Positions 14,491 through 24,221 of a DNA stretch of 49,162 nt are shown piece after piece. This DNA comes from JAFGOM01 sp964605795 (GTDB lineage Archaea; Halobacteriota; Methanomicrobia; Methanomicrobiales; Methanospirillaceae): contig CAZSDZ010000019.1 of NCBI GenBank assembly GCA_964605795.1, positions 1-49,162 on the forward strand, given 5' to 3'. Within the stretch, counting starts at the first letter, position 1, and each line of letters starts with the position of its first letter. Below the pieces are notes generated by a model. It saw nothing but the letters and a program-made list of their open reading frames with translations. It made no database searches and was not told the DNA's origin. The position numbers and the translations under genes are program-made.

Positions 14491-16233
14491 GTGTGCGGAA
14501 TCGTCGGATACACGGGATTTAAAAGTGCAGCTCCCATTCTCACAGACGGGCTCCGGAAACTTGAGTACCGGGGATACGATTCCTATGGGATCGTAATCCC
14601 TGACAGAACCGGGTTTTTTATTCATAAGGCATGTGGAAGGATATCAGGGTATATCCCCTCACCTGAGATCTCATCCGGGACCTGTGGTATCGGACATACC
14701 CGGTGGGCTACCCATGGAGATCCCTCTGATGAGAATGCACATCCCCATACCGACTGTACGAACTCCATTGCCATCGTCCATAACGGGATTATCGAGAATT
14801 ACAGCGAACTGAAACGGGGATTGGAGAAGAGGGGACATGTATTTCGATCAGAGACAGACAGCGAGATCATTGCCCATATGCTCGAGGAAGCATACGATGG
14901 CAGCCTGTTCTCGGCCATGAAACAGGTTATCCCCCACCTGACCGGTTCTTATGCCATTCTCGCGGTTCATGCAGGGGATGAAGAGATTGTGGCTGCACGG
15001 TTCAAAAGCCCCCTTGCACTGGGTATCGGGGACGGGGAGTTGTTTGCAGGATCAGATATCACCCCGATGATCGGATTTACGAACCGGTTCATCTTCCTTG
15101 ATGACGGAGATATTGCAGTTATCACACCAGATACCTATGCGATTTATGCAGACGGAACAGAGGTCTCCCGTCATATTCAACAGGTGGATCTCTCACCAGA
15201 CCAGGTCAGAAAGGGCGGGTTTCCACACTTCATGCTCAAAGAGATCTACGAGGGACCTGACGTCTTTGCTGAAGCAATCCGTTCACTCTCCTCTGAAACC
15301 CTCCCAAAACCCATAAAAGATGCCAGTTCATTTACCGTGGTCGGCTGTGGGAGTTCGTATCATGCAGGTCTGATTTTTAAATATCTTATGGAGGATGCCA
15401 TTGCGGTACCGGTACGTGTTGAACTGGGATCAGAATTCAAGTATGCCCGGACCCCCCTGTCTGAAGTGATTATCGGGATATCCCAGTCTGGTGAGACTGC
15501 TGATACCCTTGCCGCACTCGAGAAGGGACGATGCCATAACCATTCAACCGTGGCGGTAACAAATGTCCTGAACAGCTCGATAACACGGATGGCAGAAAAC
15601 ACCTGTTTAATGCATGCAGGACCTGAGATCAGCGTTGCTGCAACCAAGTCATTCATTGCCCAGGCTGGCATCCTGATGCAGATCATAAATATCAGGAGCA
15701 ATGGGCAGTTTGATGAGGCTCTTGGCAGGACCAGTCACCTGATGCAGACCGTTTCACTTCTACCCCTTACCGATGCGGTAAACCTCTGCAAGGATTCCGA
15801 CCACATCTTCTATGTTGGAAGAGGGGTCATGTACCCGGTCATGATGGAAGGGGCACTCAAGATGAAAGAGATCTCGTATATCCATGCCGAGGCCTATGCC
15901 GCCGGTGAACTGAAACATGGGCCCTTTGCCTTACTGGGACCGAATACTCCGGTCATCGCAATCTGCCTTCCGGGCCGGACCTACCATGTCATGATATCAA
16001 ACATAAAAGAGATGAAAGCAAGAAAAACACCCATCATCGCAATAGGAGAAGAAAATGACACAGAACTCTCTGATATTGTTGATATCATGATACCGATTCC
16101 AGGGGCACATTCCTGGCAGCAGGTTCTACAAGTGACCGTACTCCTGCAGCTTTTGGCATATCATACCGCCGCTGCCCTTGGTCGTGATATCGATAAGCCC
16201 AGAAACCTTGCAAAGAGTGTCACGGTTGAGTAA
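14491..16233 (+). CDS. glmS: Glutamine--fructose-6-phosphate aminotransferase (isomerizing)
   Basis: A 580-residue enzyme making glucosamine-6-phosphate from fructose-6-P and glutamine. C2 after the GTG start is the glutaminase nucleophile (CGIVGYTG), with YRGYDS and HTRWATHG in the N-terminal domain. Two SIS domains follow, with VGCGSSYHAGL, SQSGETADT (about 331-339) and AGELKHGPFAL. The C-terminus NLAKSVTVE is typical. The start lies 2 bp after the upstream stop. With glmM and the GlmU-like genes this completes the path to UDP-GlcNAc. Confidence 0.96.
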   Translation: MCGIVGYTGFKSAAPILTDGLRKLEYRGYDSYGIVIPDRTGFFIHKACGRISGYIPSPEISSGTCGIGHTRWATHGDPSDENAHPHTDCTNSIAIVHNGIIENYSELKRGLEKRGHVFRSETDSEIIAHMLEEAYDGSLFSAMKQVIPHLTGSYAILAVHAGDEEIVAARFKSPLALGIGDGELFAGSDITPMIGFTNRFIFLDDGDIAVITPDTYAIYADGTEVSRHIQQVDLSPDQVRKGGFPHFMLKEIYEGPDVFAEAIRSLSSETLPKPIKDASSFTVVGCGSSYHAGLIFKYLMEDAIAVPVRVELGSEFKYARTPLSEVIIGISQSGETADTLAALEKGRCHNHSTVAVTNVLNSSITRMAENTCLMHAGPEISVAATKSFIAQAGILMQIINIRSNGQFDEALGRTSHLMQTVSLLPLTDAVNLCKDSDHIFYVGRGVMYPVMMEGALKMKEISYIHAEAYAAGELKHGPFALLGPNTPVIAICLPGRTYHVMISNIKEMKARKTPIIAIGEENDTELSDIVDIMIPIPGAHSWQQVLQVTVLLQLLAYHTAAALGRDIDKPRNLAKSVTVE

Positions 16234-16249
16234 GTATGGACAGGTATCG

Positions 16250-17413
16250 ATGAATCCCTCACAAAAAAAGGTAGTTATCATCGGTCCTTCATTCCGGTTC
16301 CTGTCTGGTATCAGTTATTACACAGCCTATCTTGCCAATGCCCTTTCTGAAGGGGTTTCGACTTCGGTCATCCTCTTCCGGCACATGCTCCCAAAAAGAC
16401 TCTTTTTTGGACGGACAAGAGTTGGAGAGAGACTCTCCACGGTGTCATATCATGAAGGGATTTCGGTACACGAAATCCTGGACTGGTATAATCCCATAAC
16501 ATGGATTGCGGGATACCAGATATTGCGATCTGCAGACGTGATTATTCTGCAGTGGTGGACATCCAGTGTTGCCCACATGTATCTTGTTTTAATCCTTTTT
16601 CTCAGAAGGAAAAGACCGGTCATTATCGAGTATCACGAAGTAATTGATCCCTTTGAATATGGAATACTCCCCCTTCGAATCTATGCGATCTGCACTGGTT
16701 CTCTTATCAGAAGCCGTGCCAGTGCTTTTGTGGTTCATTCAGCAGCAGACAGAGATCTCGTATCCGGTCATTTCGGCATCAACAATCATGTAATTCAGAT
16801 CATTCCTCACGGTCTTTACAATCAGTATCCAATTTACGGGAAAGAAGAGGCAAAAAAAAGGATTCATGTTTCAGAAAAGTATGTACTCCTCTTTTTCGGC
16901 CTTATTCGCCCGTATAAAGGGGTTTTAACCCTAATCAATGCCTTTGAACAGATAGACCCAACTATTCGAGCAACAATCCATCTTCTCATTGTTGGAGAAA
17001 CGTGGGAGGAGAGAGAATCGGTTCTTCGTGCACAAACATCTCCTGCTGCATCTCAAATTACCTGTATTGACCGGTATGTGAGTGATAATGAGATACCTGC
17101 CTACTTCTCTGCTGCAGATCTGCTCATCCTGCCCTACCTCCGGGCATCCCAGAGCGGGGTTGCCCACATCGGTATTTCATATGGTCTGCCGGTCATCGCT
17201 TCACAAGTAGGAGGTCTGGCAGAGAGTCTTTGTGATTACGAGGGAACAACTTTTGTTAAACCCGGCGATGCAGAAGATCTGAAAAATGCGATAGAGACCG
17301 TGATTACCAGTACGATGAAACGATACCCTGCTCCGGAAGCAATGCAGTGGGATACCATCAGGATGCATTGGGAAAACCTTTTTACTGCGGTTTTACATTC
17401 AAAAAAAAGATAG
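16250..17413 (+). CDS. GT4-family glycosyltransferase
   Basis: A 387-residue GT-B glycosyltransferase. The N-terminal domain has IIGPSFRFLSGISYYT. The C-terminal domain shows FGLIRPYKGVLTLINAF and the nucleotide-sugar binding stretch SAADLLILPY, then QSGVAHIGISYGLPVIAS. The ATG at 16250 follows AGGT and lies 17 bp after the glmS stop. It probably adds a sugar to a lipid-linked glycan on the cytosolic face of the membrane, feeding AglB downstream; donor and acceptor are unknown. Confidence 0.88.
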   Translation: MNPSQKKVVIIGPSFRFLSGISYYTAYLANALSEGVSTSVILFRHMLPKRLFFGRTRVGERLSTVSYHEGISVHEILDWYNPITWIAGYQILRSADVIILQWWTSSVAHMYLVLILFLRRKRPVIIEYHEVIDPFEYGILPLRIYAICTGSLIRSRASAFVVHSAADRDLVSGHFGINNHVIQIIPHGLYNQYPIYGKEEAKKRIHVSEKYVLLFFGLIRPYKGVLTLINAFEQIDPTIRATIHLLIVGETWEERESVLRAQTSPAASQITCIDRYVSDNEIPAYFSAADLLILPYLRASQSGVAHIGISYGLPVIASQVGGLAESLCDYEGTTFVKPGDAEDLKNAIETVITSTMKRYPAPEAMQWDTIRMHWENLFTAVLHSKKR

Positions 17414-17599
17414 GATACGAGTAACGTGATCTTACAAAACAGGGATAAAAGCAGGAAGATCTTTACTCTCCTGTTCCGACTGAAAAATACTTTTACAAAA
17501 GATATCCAACGGCAGTATTATCATATATTTTAATAACAGATTCTTACCCGTATTATCAGAAAAAGAGAGACTACAATACCTTCCCTTTGTTTATCGTTC

Positions 17600-18733
17600 A
17601 TGAAAGACCAGAACAACAAACTCCACTCCCAAATCGATCTTGATTCATTCAGGATTGCGATCCTCTCAGCTGAAGATTTTACAGTTCCAGGAGGTGCACA
17701 GCGGGTAATCATGGATCAGGCCCGTGCCCTCCATGCAACGATCATCTGCCCTCAATATGATCCCGAGGTTACAAAAACCTATGATCCCACGGGAGAAGTC
17801 AGGTTCTCCTCACTTCATGTTACCCTCCCGAAAGAACCGTTTCGCCAGTTGCGTGGGAAGATGCTCTTCCGGGGGCTCTCCCTGGATTACGATTTTTTTC
17901 TCTGCAATGATGATATGACGATGAGTTACCTGGTGCATAACGTGCCCCACCTAGTTTACATGCACACCCCTCGGCGGGCCCTGTATGATATGTACTACAT
18001 CTTTCTCAACGACCTGCCGTTACGAAAACAGATCCCCTACCGTCTCATTCTTCACATTATGCGGATGCTTGACCAGCGGTTTGTCAAAAAACACGTCCAT
18101 GCCATAGCGTGCAACTCCCATAATACACGGAACCGAATCTGGAAGTATTACCAGAAAGATGCACGGGTCATCTATCCCTCACTGCACCTCTCATCCTACT
18201 CCTGCCACCCACCGGAAGAGTACTGGCTCTCGGTCGGCCGGGTGGACAAGTGGAAACGAATACGGCTTCAGGTCGAAGCGTTCTCCCAGATGCCTGACAA
18301 ACAACTTCGTGTCGCGGGTCCGGTATACCCAGTCTGCAGGAGTATTGTTAACAATGCTCCATTAAATATCAGGTTCCTTGGATCAGTCAGCGAAGATTAC
18401 CTCTGCGACCTGTATGCACGGTGCCGTGGTTTTATCACGACTGCGATTGATGAGGATTTTGGTATTACTCCTATCGAGGCGATGGCATCTGGAAAACCGG
18501 TTGTTGCAACAAAGGAAGGAGGATACCTCGAGACGGTAATCGATGGATATACCGGGATACTGGTCGGACCGGATGCAGATGAGATCTGCAGAGCGGTAGA
18601 AGAGATAGACACCGATCCAGAACGATTCTCTGATGCTTGTATCAGCCGCGCCAATAAATTTGATTATGAACAATTCTCTTCACAACTGCAGAATATGGTT
18701 AAGGAAATTTTAGCTGAATACCTGCATAAATAA
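17600..18733 (+). CDS. GT4-family glycosyltransferase
   Basis: A 377-residue GT-B glycosyltransferase. FTVPGGAQRVIMDQARAL gives the N-terminal acceptor-side glycine loop. The C-terminal domain has LSVGRVDKWKRI and the classic EDFGITPIEAMASGKPVVA donor site, then EGGYLETVIDG. The 186-bp gap upstream contains a TATA-like ATATATTTTA (17523-17532), so it may have its own promoter. No SD is evident. It likely works in the same glycan pathway as its neighbours. Confidence 0.9.
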   Translation: MKDQNNKLHSQIDLDSFRIAILSAEDFTVPGGAQRVIMDQARALHATIICPQYDPEVTKTYDPTGEVRFSSLHVTLPKEPFRQLRGKMLFRGLSLDYDFFLCNDDMTMSYLVHNVPHLVYMHTPRRALYDMYYIFLNDLPLRKQIPYRLILHIMRMLDQRFVKKHVHAIACNSHNTRNRIWKYYQKDARVIYPSLHLSSYSCHPPEEYWLSVGRVDKWKRIRLQVEAFSQMPDKQLRVAGPVYPVCRSIVNNAPLNIRFLGSVSEDYLCDLYARCRGFITTAIDEDFGITPIEAMASGKPVVATKEGGYLETVIDGYTGILVGPDADEICRAVEEIDTDPERFSDACISRANKFDYEQFSSQLQNMVKEILAEYLHK

Positions 18734-18776
18734 TGAGAGAGAATAGTGATACAACAGAAAGATAAAGAACACCAGT

Positions 18777-18784
18777 TTTATAAA
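18777..18784 (+). promoter_or_regulatory. TATA box of aglB
   Basis: TTTATAAA is centred about 27 bp before the aglB ATG at 18808, which would place transcription start at or just before the start codon (leaderless mRNA). Confidence 0.5.
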
Positions 18785-18807
18785 AAAATTATCAGGAAAT
18801 GAAATAG

Positions 18808-21351
18808 ATGCGAAAAATCAGTCAGATAAGAGTATGGGATATCGCAACCCTTGTCATTATTATTTTATCAGGGATACTGGCACTAATTCTGCGGATAATC
18901 CCGGTATTTATCGGGGATACCACAAATGTCCTCTCAATGGTCGGGATGGATGACCCGATGTATAATCTCAGGCAGATTGAACAGATGATCCATAATTACC
19001 CGGCATACTCCTGGTTTGAAGCCATGAGTTACTACCCAGAGGGTGCACCCATCCACTGGGGACCACTCTTTGCCTTTATCGGGGCAACCTGGTGCATCAT
19101 ATGGGGGGCTGTTGAAAGGCCGGATCTGATAGCAACAGCTCTCTACATAGCACCCCTTATGGCTGTTGTCATGGTTCCACTCATGTACGTGCTCGTTCAC
19201 CGGATCTCGGATCGCCTGACCGGGGTTGTTGCTGCAGTACTCATCGCAATTGTTCCAGGCCAGTACTTCTACCGCTCATATTACGGGTATCTTGATCATC
19301 ATATCGCAGAAGTTCTCTTCAGCACCATCTACTGCCTCTGTTTTATCATATGTCTCATCTATGTGCGAATGCACCCGGTGAGCCTGAAATCGAGAGAGAG
19401 TCTTAAAAAGCCGGTACTGCTCGGCGTTGTAGCAGGTATTGCATACACCCTCGGACTGGCAGTAATGCCGACCATGATTCTCTTTGCAATGATAACAGCG
19501 TTCTTTACCTTTTTCTGGTTTATTTATGACAAGATAGAGAAGAAGAATGCAGATTCTGTCCTCGTGGTTATCTGCAGTACCTTCGGAACTGCCATCGTCG
19601 GGTACCTTGTTATCGGAGTTCACCAGGAAGGGCTTCTTCTCAATTATTACACCATATCCCACCTTCTCGTGTATGGTCTTATCATCATAACCACCCTGCT
19701 ACTCTTCGGTCTGTCCCGGCTTTTAAAAGATAAATCAATCGTATGGTACATACTCTCGTTTCTTTGTTTCATCGGTCTCAGCCTGGTTGCATTCTGTATC
19801 GCTGCTCCCGATATGTACCAGCTCTTCGCAAACAGCCTGAGCGAATTTTTCGGGACTAATATCTATTACAGTACCATCCAGGAAGCACGTCCCTGGACCC
19901 TTGGGGCGGCATGGAATGCCTTTAGCTGGAGCCTTGTATTGATGATTGGAGGGCTTATTTATCTGGTTTATAGAATCATTAAAAAACAACAGGTTGAAGA
20001 CTTTTTTATCTTTATCTGGTCGGTTATCATCATCTACGCTGCATTCCAGCATATCAGGTATGAATACTACTTTGCCGTCCCGCTCGTGATCCTGGTCTCA
20101 CTCCTCATCGGTTATCTTGCCTCCCCACTCAAGCAGGAGATAATGACTCTTAACTGGAGAAGAACACAGGAGAAGAAGGAGATCACAGATAAAAAACCAA
20201 AACATATCTCAGGAAGTCAGGAGAAGAGAAGAGGTCTTAGTCTTGTTTTGTTCCTTCTCGTCCTCGCATTAACACTCCTGTTTGTATCTGATACCATCAC
20301 CAATGTCACCCACATCGGAGTCCTTGAACTGAATCCGGAATGGCATGAGAGCCTTGTCTGGATGGAGAAAAATACCCCTGATACAGGTGTTGATTACCTG
20401 AGAATCTACAACCCTGATGCCTGGACACCTCCGGCGACAAGTTACGGAGTTATGTCATGGTGGGATTACGGCCACATGATAACGTTCATCGCAAAACGTC
20501 TTCCTCATGCGAACCCCTTCCAGCAGGGTGTTGCCGGTCCCACCGGTGCTGCCGCTTTCTTTACCGCAACGACTGAGGATGCTGCGAACGGGATCGCTGA
20601 CACGCTCAATACCCGGTACATCATGACCGATATCGAGATGGATACCGGGAAGTTCTGGGCAATGGCAACCTGGGATGACAGTTCATCCGGGATTGCCCCG
20701 TACATGCAGGAATTTTTATTCCCTGATCCTGAAGGAAACCGTGCGATGATATCCATGGTCTACAAGCAACCATATTACGAGACCATGGTTTCCCGGCTCC
20801 ATAACTTTGATGGATCCCTCGTGGTTCCTGAAAATGTCACGTTCGTTGAGTATATCACGCCTGATTCCACCGGGTATCCCTACCCGCTTATCACAAACGC
20901 GCTATCTCTCCCCTATCCCGCTGCAACTGCCATGGTTGAGCAGTACAAGGCTACAGCACCCGAGGGATATGGTGGCGTTCTCATCAGCGATAGCTTTTAC
21001 AAACCTGCCGTGCCGGTCCCAGCACTCATGCATTACCGGCTGGTTCATGAATCCCCGTCACGGACAACCCCGGCAGGTCACCCTGATATCAGGTATGTCA
21101 AGATTTTCGAGTATGTACCGGGAGCAGTTATCCCGGGAGATGGTGTCATTGAACTCACCCTCGTGACAGATTCGGGAAGGACTTTCTATTACCGGCAGGA
21201 GAGTGAAGGGGGTCAGTTTATTGTTCCGTATCCGACTGAAACAAAAACAGGGGATGTAACGGCACTTGGTCAGTACCGCAACCTCAATACCGGGGAGACC
21301 TATTCAGTCACCGAAGCACAGGTCCAGGGAAAAGAGAGGATCTCCCCCTGA
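18808..21351 (+). CDS. aglB: Oligosaccharyltransferase AglB (STT3 family)
   Basis: An 847-residue membrane enzyme that moves a lipid-linked glycan onto asparagine in N-x-S/T on the outer face of the cell membrane. It has about 12-13 hydrophobic segments up to residue 500, an early acidic loop GMDDPMYNLR after the first helix (metal/catalytic loop), and a soluble C-terminal domain. That domain opens with the WWDYG signature (551-555) followed by GHMITFIAKR. The C-terminal beta-rich part follows. It closes the glycan run begun with glmM and two glycosyltransferases. Confidence 0.95.
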   Translation: MRKISQIRVWDIATLVIIILSGILALILRIIPVFIGDTTNVLSMVGMDDPMYNLRQIEQMIHNYPAYSWFEAMSYYPEGAPIHWGPLFAFIGATWCIIWGAVERPDLIATALYIAPLMAVVMVPLMYVLVHRISDRLTGVVAAVLIAIVPGQYFYRSYYGYLDHHIAEVLFSTIYCLCFIICLIYVRMHPVSLKSRESLKKPVLLGVVAGIAYTLGLAVMPTMILFAMITAFFTFFWFIYDKIEKKNADSVLVVICSTFGTAIVGYLVIGVHQEGLLLNYYTISHLLVYGLIIITTLLLFGLSRLLKDKSIVWYILSFLCFIGLSLVAFCIAAPDMYQLFANSLSEFFGTNIYYSTIQEARPWTLGAAWNAFSWSLVLMIGGLIYLVYRIIKKQQVEDFFIFIWSVIIIYAAFQHIRYEYYFAVPLVILVSLLIGYLASPLKQEIMTLNWRRTQEKKEITDKKPKHISGSQEKRRGLSLVLFLLVLALTLLFVSDTITNVTHIGVLELNPEWHESLVWMEKNTPDTGVDYLRIYNPDAWTPPATSYGVMSWWDYGHMITFIAKRLPHANPFQQGVAGPTGAAAFFTATTEDAANGIADTLNTRYIMTDIEMDTGKFWAMATWDDSSSGIAPYMQEFLFPDPEGNRAMISMVYKQPYYETMVSRLHNFDGSLVVPENVTFVEYITPDSTGYPYPLITNALSLPYPAATAMVEQYKATAPEGYGGVLISDSFYKPAVPVPALMHYRLVHESPSRTTPAGHPDIRYVKIFEYVPGAVIPGDGVIELTLVTDSGRTFYYRQESEGGQFIVPYPTETKTGDVTALGQYRNLNTGETYSVTEAQVQGKERISP

Positions 21352-21399
21352 TGTCTCCTATCCAAAAGACGTAATTATGATAAGAATCGATCCATTCCT

Positions 21400-21687
21400 A
21401 TGACACAGGCAATACAACCCGGACAGACCGTCAGGTACCCGAGAACAGGAACTTCAGGAACCGTATTATCAATCATTGAACGGGAAGGGATACAATTTGC
21501 AGAACTGGACAGTACCGGACTTTTGTACCGGATCGATCAACTGGTGCCTGCCCATCTGACCAGTCGCACGAAGATCGATAAAGGGGATGATTCTCTTGAA
21601 CAGATCCGGAGAGACCGTGAATCTTCTCTCTATAAAGAGCAGATTGATACGACCGATCTTGATGGTGCCTGCTCAGGTGCCGGATAA
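21400..21687 (+). CDS. DUF2098 family protein
   Basis: A 95-residue cytosolic protein. The first 55 residues look like a small beta-barrel: VRYPRTGTSGTVLSI, AELDSTGLLYRIDQLVP. This matches the DUF2098 family found in methanogens, whose role is unknown. A charged tail (IRRDRESSLYKEQ) follows. The start lies 48 bp after aglB, and a separate promoter for aIF2-gamma follows. Confidence 0.78.
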   Translation: MTQAIQPGQTVRYPRTGTSGTVLSIIEREGIQFAELDSTGLLYRIDQLVPAHLTSRTKIDKGDDSLEQIRRDRESSLYKEQIDTTDLDGACSGAG

Positions 21688-21770
21688 AGACAGATGAGAT
21701 CGTAAGGATTATTTTTTGTGTGTTTGCATCCATCCTGATCTTTGTACCGAAATTTTTCAACTGCAAAGCC

Positions 21771-21815
21771 TTTAAGTACGTATAAGTATCTTCATTAGAG
21801 ATTACCTAAGGAGGT
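21771..21815 (+). promoter_or_regulatory. Promoter and leader of the aIF2-gamma operon
   Basis: TTTAAGTA (21771-21778) is a good TATA box and predicts a start near 21800. The resulting leader carries GGAGGT (21810-21815), 10 nt before the TTG start at 21826. This is a leadered transcript, unlike several others in the window. Confidence 0.6.
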
Positions 21816-21825
21816 TTGATTACCG

Positions 21826-23061
21826 TTGCCTGATGTTACAATACCAAATACCAATATCGGAGTTGTCGGTCATGTTGATCATGGAAAGACGACCCTTGTA
21901 AATTCACTGACCGGAACCTGGACTGATCGCCATAGTGAGGAGATGAAACGGGGTATATCGATACGTCTCGGGTATGCTGATGCCACCTTTTACCGCTGTG
22001 AATCATGTAAAGGGAGCGATGCATACTCGACATCCCCGGAGTGCCCGGTATGTGGAAAAGAGACCATACCATTTCGCTCGGTCTCATTTGTTGATGCTCC
22101 CGGCCATGAGACCCTGATGGCAACGATGCTCTCCGGATCTTCTCTCATGGACGGAGCAATGCTTATTATATCAGCAAATGAACATTGCCCGCAGCCGCAG
22201 ACGAAAGAACACCTAATGGCACTAGAACTTGTCGGGATAAAAAATATCGTGATTGTCCAGAACAAGATAGACGTCGTGACACAGAAAGATGCCATTAAGA
22301 ATTACCAGGAGATACAACAGTTTATCAAGGGAACAATCGCTGAAAACGCGCGAATAATCCCGCTCTCTGCCCAGAAAAACATCAATCTTGGTGCACTCGT
22401 TCAGGCCCTTGATACCACTATCACTACTCCCGACCGTGAACCGGAAGCATCACCCATTATGCTTATCGCCCGGACGTTTGATGTAAACAAACCAGGCTGT
22501 ACCTGGCGTGACGTGAAGGGAGGGGTCATTGGGGGATCCCTGATCCGGGGCCAGATTGAAGATGGCGAAGAGATTGAGATCCGACCGGGTATTCAGACCC
22601 AGTATGAGAATAAAATTCGATGGAACCCGATCATTACCAAGACCACCGAGATCCAAAAAGGATCAAAGAAAGTCAGTACAGCCACACCCGGGGGTCTTCT
22701 TGCAATCGGGACAAAACTTGACCCCGCAATAACCAAGAGTGATATGTTATCAGGCCAGATTGCCGGCAGGGTCGGTGAACTCCCTCCGGTCTGGGAGCAG
22801 ATGTGGTTCTCTGTTCATCTTATGGAACGGGTTGTTGGTGCAGACAAAGAATTAAAGATAGAACAACTGAAACAACGTGAACCCCTGATGCTCTCGGTGG
22901 GGACCGCGGTTACCGTAGGCATCGTTATCAATACCAAGAAAAACGCGGTAGAAGTAACACTCAAACGACCGGTCTGCGCCGAAGTGGGATCTCCGATTGC
23001 TATCAGCCGTCAGGTTGGAGGGAGATGGCGTCTCATCGGGATGGGAACTCTGCAAGAGTAA
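21826..23061 (+). CDS. eif2g: Translation initiation factor aIF2, gamma subunit
   Basis: A 411-residue GTPase that delivers initiator Met-tRNA to the small ribosomal subunit together with the alpha and beta subunits. G1 is GHVDHGKT (15-22). The zinc knuckle is CESC...CPVC after switch I, G3 is DAPGHET, G4 is NKID, and two beta-barrel domains follow. TTG is the start, supported by the GGAGGT upstream. It opens a conserved archaeal cluster with the PIN protein, Rpo7 and Spt4. Confidence 0.97.
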   Translation: MPDVTIPNTNIGVVGHVDHGKTTLVNSLTGTWTDRHSEEMKRGISIRLGYADATFYRCESCKGSDAYSTSPECPVCGKETIPFRSVSFVDAPGHETLMATMLSGSSLMDGAMLIISANEHCPQPQTKEHLMALELVGIKNIVIVQNKIDVVTQKDAIKNYQEIQQFIKGTIAENARIIPLSAQKNINLGALVQALDTTITTPDREPEASPIMLIARTFDVNKPGCTWRDVKGGVIGGSLIRGQIEDGEEIEIRPGIQTQYENKIRWNPIITKTTEIQKGSKKVSTATPGGLLAIGTKLDPAITKSDMLSGQIAGRVGELPPVWEQMWFSVHLMERVVGADKELKIEQLKQREPLMLSVGTAVTVGIVINTKKNAVEVTLKRPVCAEVGSPIAISRQVGGRWRLIGMGTLQE

Positions 23062-23435
23062 TCCTGTTTGATACAAACGGTCTGATGATGGCCTCTCAAT
23101 TCACAATAGATGTCTTCGAAGAAGTCAGATGGCTTGTTGGAACCTACCGACCGGTTATCCTGGATGGGATCATCAGGGAACTTCGCCGGCTTGGAGAGGG
23201 GAAAGGGAACAATGCATCTGCTGCGCGCTATGCATTGAAGCTGGCAGAGGATTGTATCATCGACCATGATGTAACTGAACAGGAATCGGTTGATGACACC
23301 ATCATCAGGTACGCCAGAGACACCGGGTGTATCGTGGTGACCAATGATCGCAGACTCAGGGAACAGTTACTGATGAATCATGTTGACGTCATCTCACTTT
23401 CCCATAAAAAAAGACTGGAAATGATTCGAGGATAA
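23025..23435 (+). CDS. PIN-domain protein, Fcf1/Utp24-like
   Basis: A 136-residue PIN-domain nuclease-like protein with acidic residues D16 in LFDTNGLM, DD in SVDDTIIRYA and D in VVTNDRRL. Archaeal PIN proteins in this exact position, after aIF2-gamma, resemble eukaryotic Fcf1/Utp24, which cuts pre-18S rRNA, so a role in 16S rRNA maturation is plausible. The ATG overlaps the aIF2-gamma end by 37 nt in another frame. GGAGGGAG lies immediately before it, and no alternative ATG, GTG or TTG lies before the conserved RVILFDTN. Confidence 0.88.
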   Translation: MASHRDGNSARVILFDTNGLMMASQFTIDVFEEVRWLVGTYRPVILDGIIRELRRLGEGKGNNASAARYALKLAEDCIIDHDVTEQESVDDTIIRYARDTGCIVVTNDRRLREQLLMNHVDVISLSHKKRLEMIRG

Positions 23436-23439
23436 GGGT

Positions 23440-24015
23440 ATGTATTACAAGTTAACGATGGAAGATAAAGTTCGCGTTCCTCCAAACCGGCTTGGGGAGG
23501 ATCTTTCAGATGTCATTCTTGATGTTTTGCAGGAACAGCTGGAAGGGAGTATCGATAAGGAAGTAGGTATTTTCATCGCGGTGACGCGGGTTTTAGAGAT
23601 TGGAGACGGAGAGATTGTACCGGGTGACGGGGCGGTCTATTACGGGGTTACCTTTGAAGGGTTGGTGTTGCGATTAAGCCTTCAGGAAGTAATCGAAGGA
23701 GTTGTCGTTGAAGCAACCAGTTTTGGAGCATTTATCAGCCTTGGACCGATTGATGCGATGTTACATGTCAGCCAGATCTCTGATGAGTATATCAACTATG
23801 ACGAGAAGAATGGTCGTCTCATCTGCCAGGATTCAAACCGGTACATCGCGGTAGGGGATCCGGTCAGGGCCCGGGTTGTGACACTCAGTCTTAATGAACG
23901 TGAACCCCGTGATAGTAAGATCGGACTGACGATGCGTCAGGCAGGTCTTGGATCCCTCACCTGGCTTGAAGAAGAGAGACTCGCAGAGAAGGAACAGAAG
24001 AGCGGGGGATCATAA
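23440..24015 (+). CDS. rpoE: DNA-directed RNA polymerase subunit Rpo7 (RpoE1)
   Basis: A 191-residue RNA polymerase stalk subunit. The N-terminal tip domain starts MYYKLTMEDKVRVPP. The C-terminal S1 RNA-binding domain has GVVVEATSFGAFISLGP and DAMLHVSQISDEY. It partners Rpo4 to bind emerging RNA and assist open-complex formation. It begins 4 bp after the PIN gene and its stop overlaps the spt4 start by 1 nt. Confidence 0.97.
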   Translation: MYYKLTMEDKVRVPPNRLGEDLSDVILDVLQEQLEGSIDKEVGIFIAVTRVLEIGDGEIVPGDGAVYYGVTFEGLVLRLSLQEVIEGVVVEATSFGAFISLGPIDAMLHVSQISDEYINYDEKNGRLICQDSNRYIAVGDPVRARVVTLSLNEREPRDSKIGLTMRQAGLGSLTWLEEERLAEKEQKSGGS

Positions 24016-24221
24016 TGGCTTCACCCAGAAATAAAAAAATGCAGAAGGTTTGCCGTGAATGCCACCGGGTTGTGGACGGGGAAGCTTGTTCAATGTGCGG
24101 TACTGCAAACCTGACCACAGACTGGGCAGGATACCTAATCATCATCGATCCGGAACGGAGTGATGTTGCAAAAAGGATGAATATCACACTTCCCGGACGA
24201 TATGCGCTCAAGGTTCGCTGA
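24015..24221 (+). CDS. spt4: Transcription elongation factor Spt4 (RpoE2)
   Basis: A 68-residue zinc protein. Paired cysteines CRECHR and CSMCG bind zinc, followed by LTTDWAGYLIIIDPE, characteristic of archaeal Spt4. It binds Spt5 (NusG homologue) and raises processivity of RNA polymerase. Start and stop overlap both neighbours by 1 nt, indicating tight translational coupling. Confidence 0.95.
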   Translation: MASPRNKKMQKVCRECHRVVDGEACSMCGTANLTTDWAGYLIIIDPERSDVAKRMNITLPGRYALKVR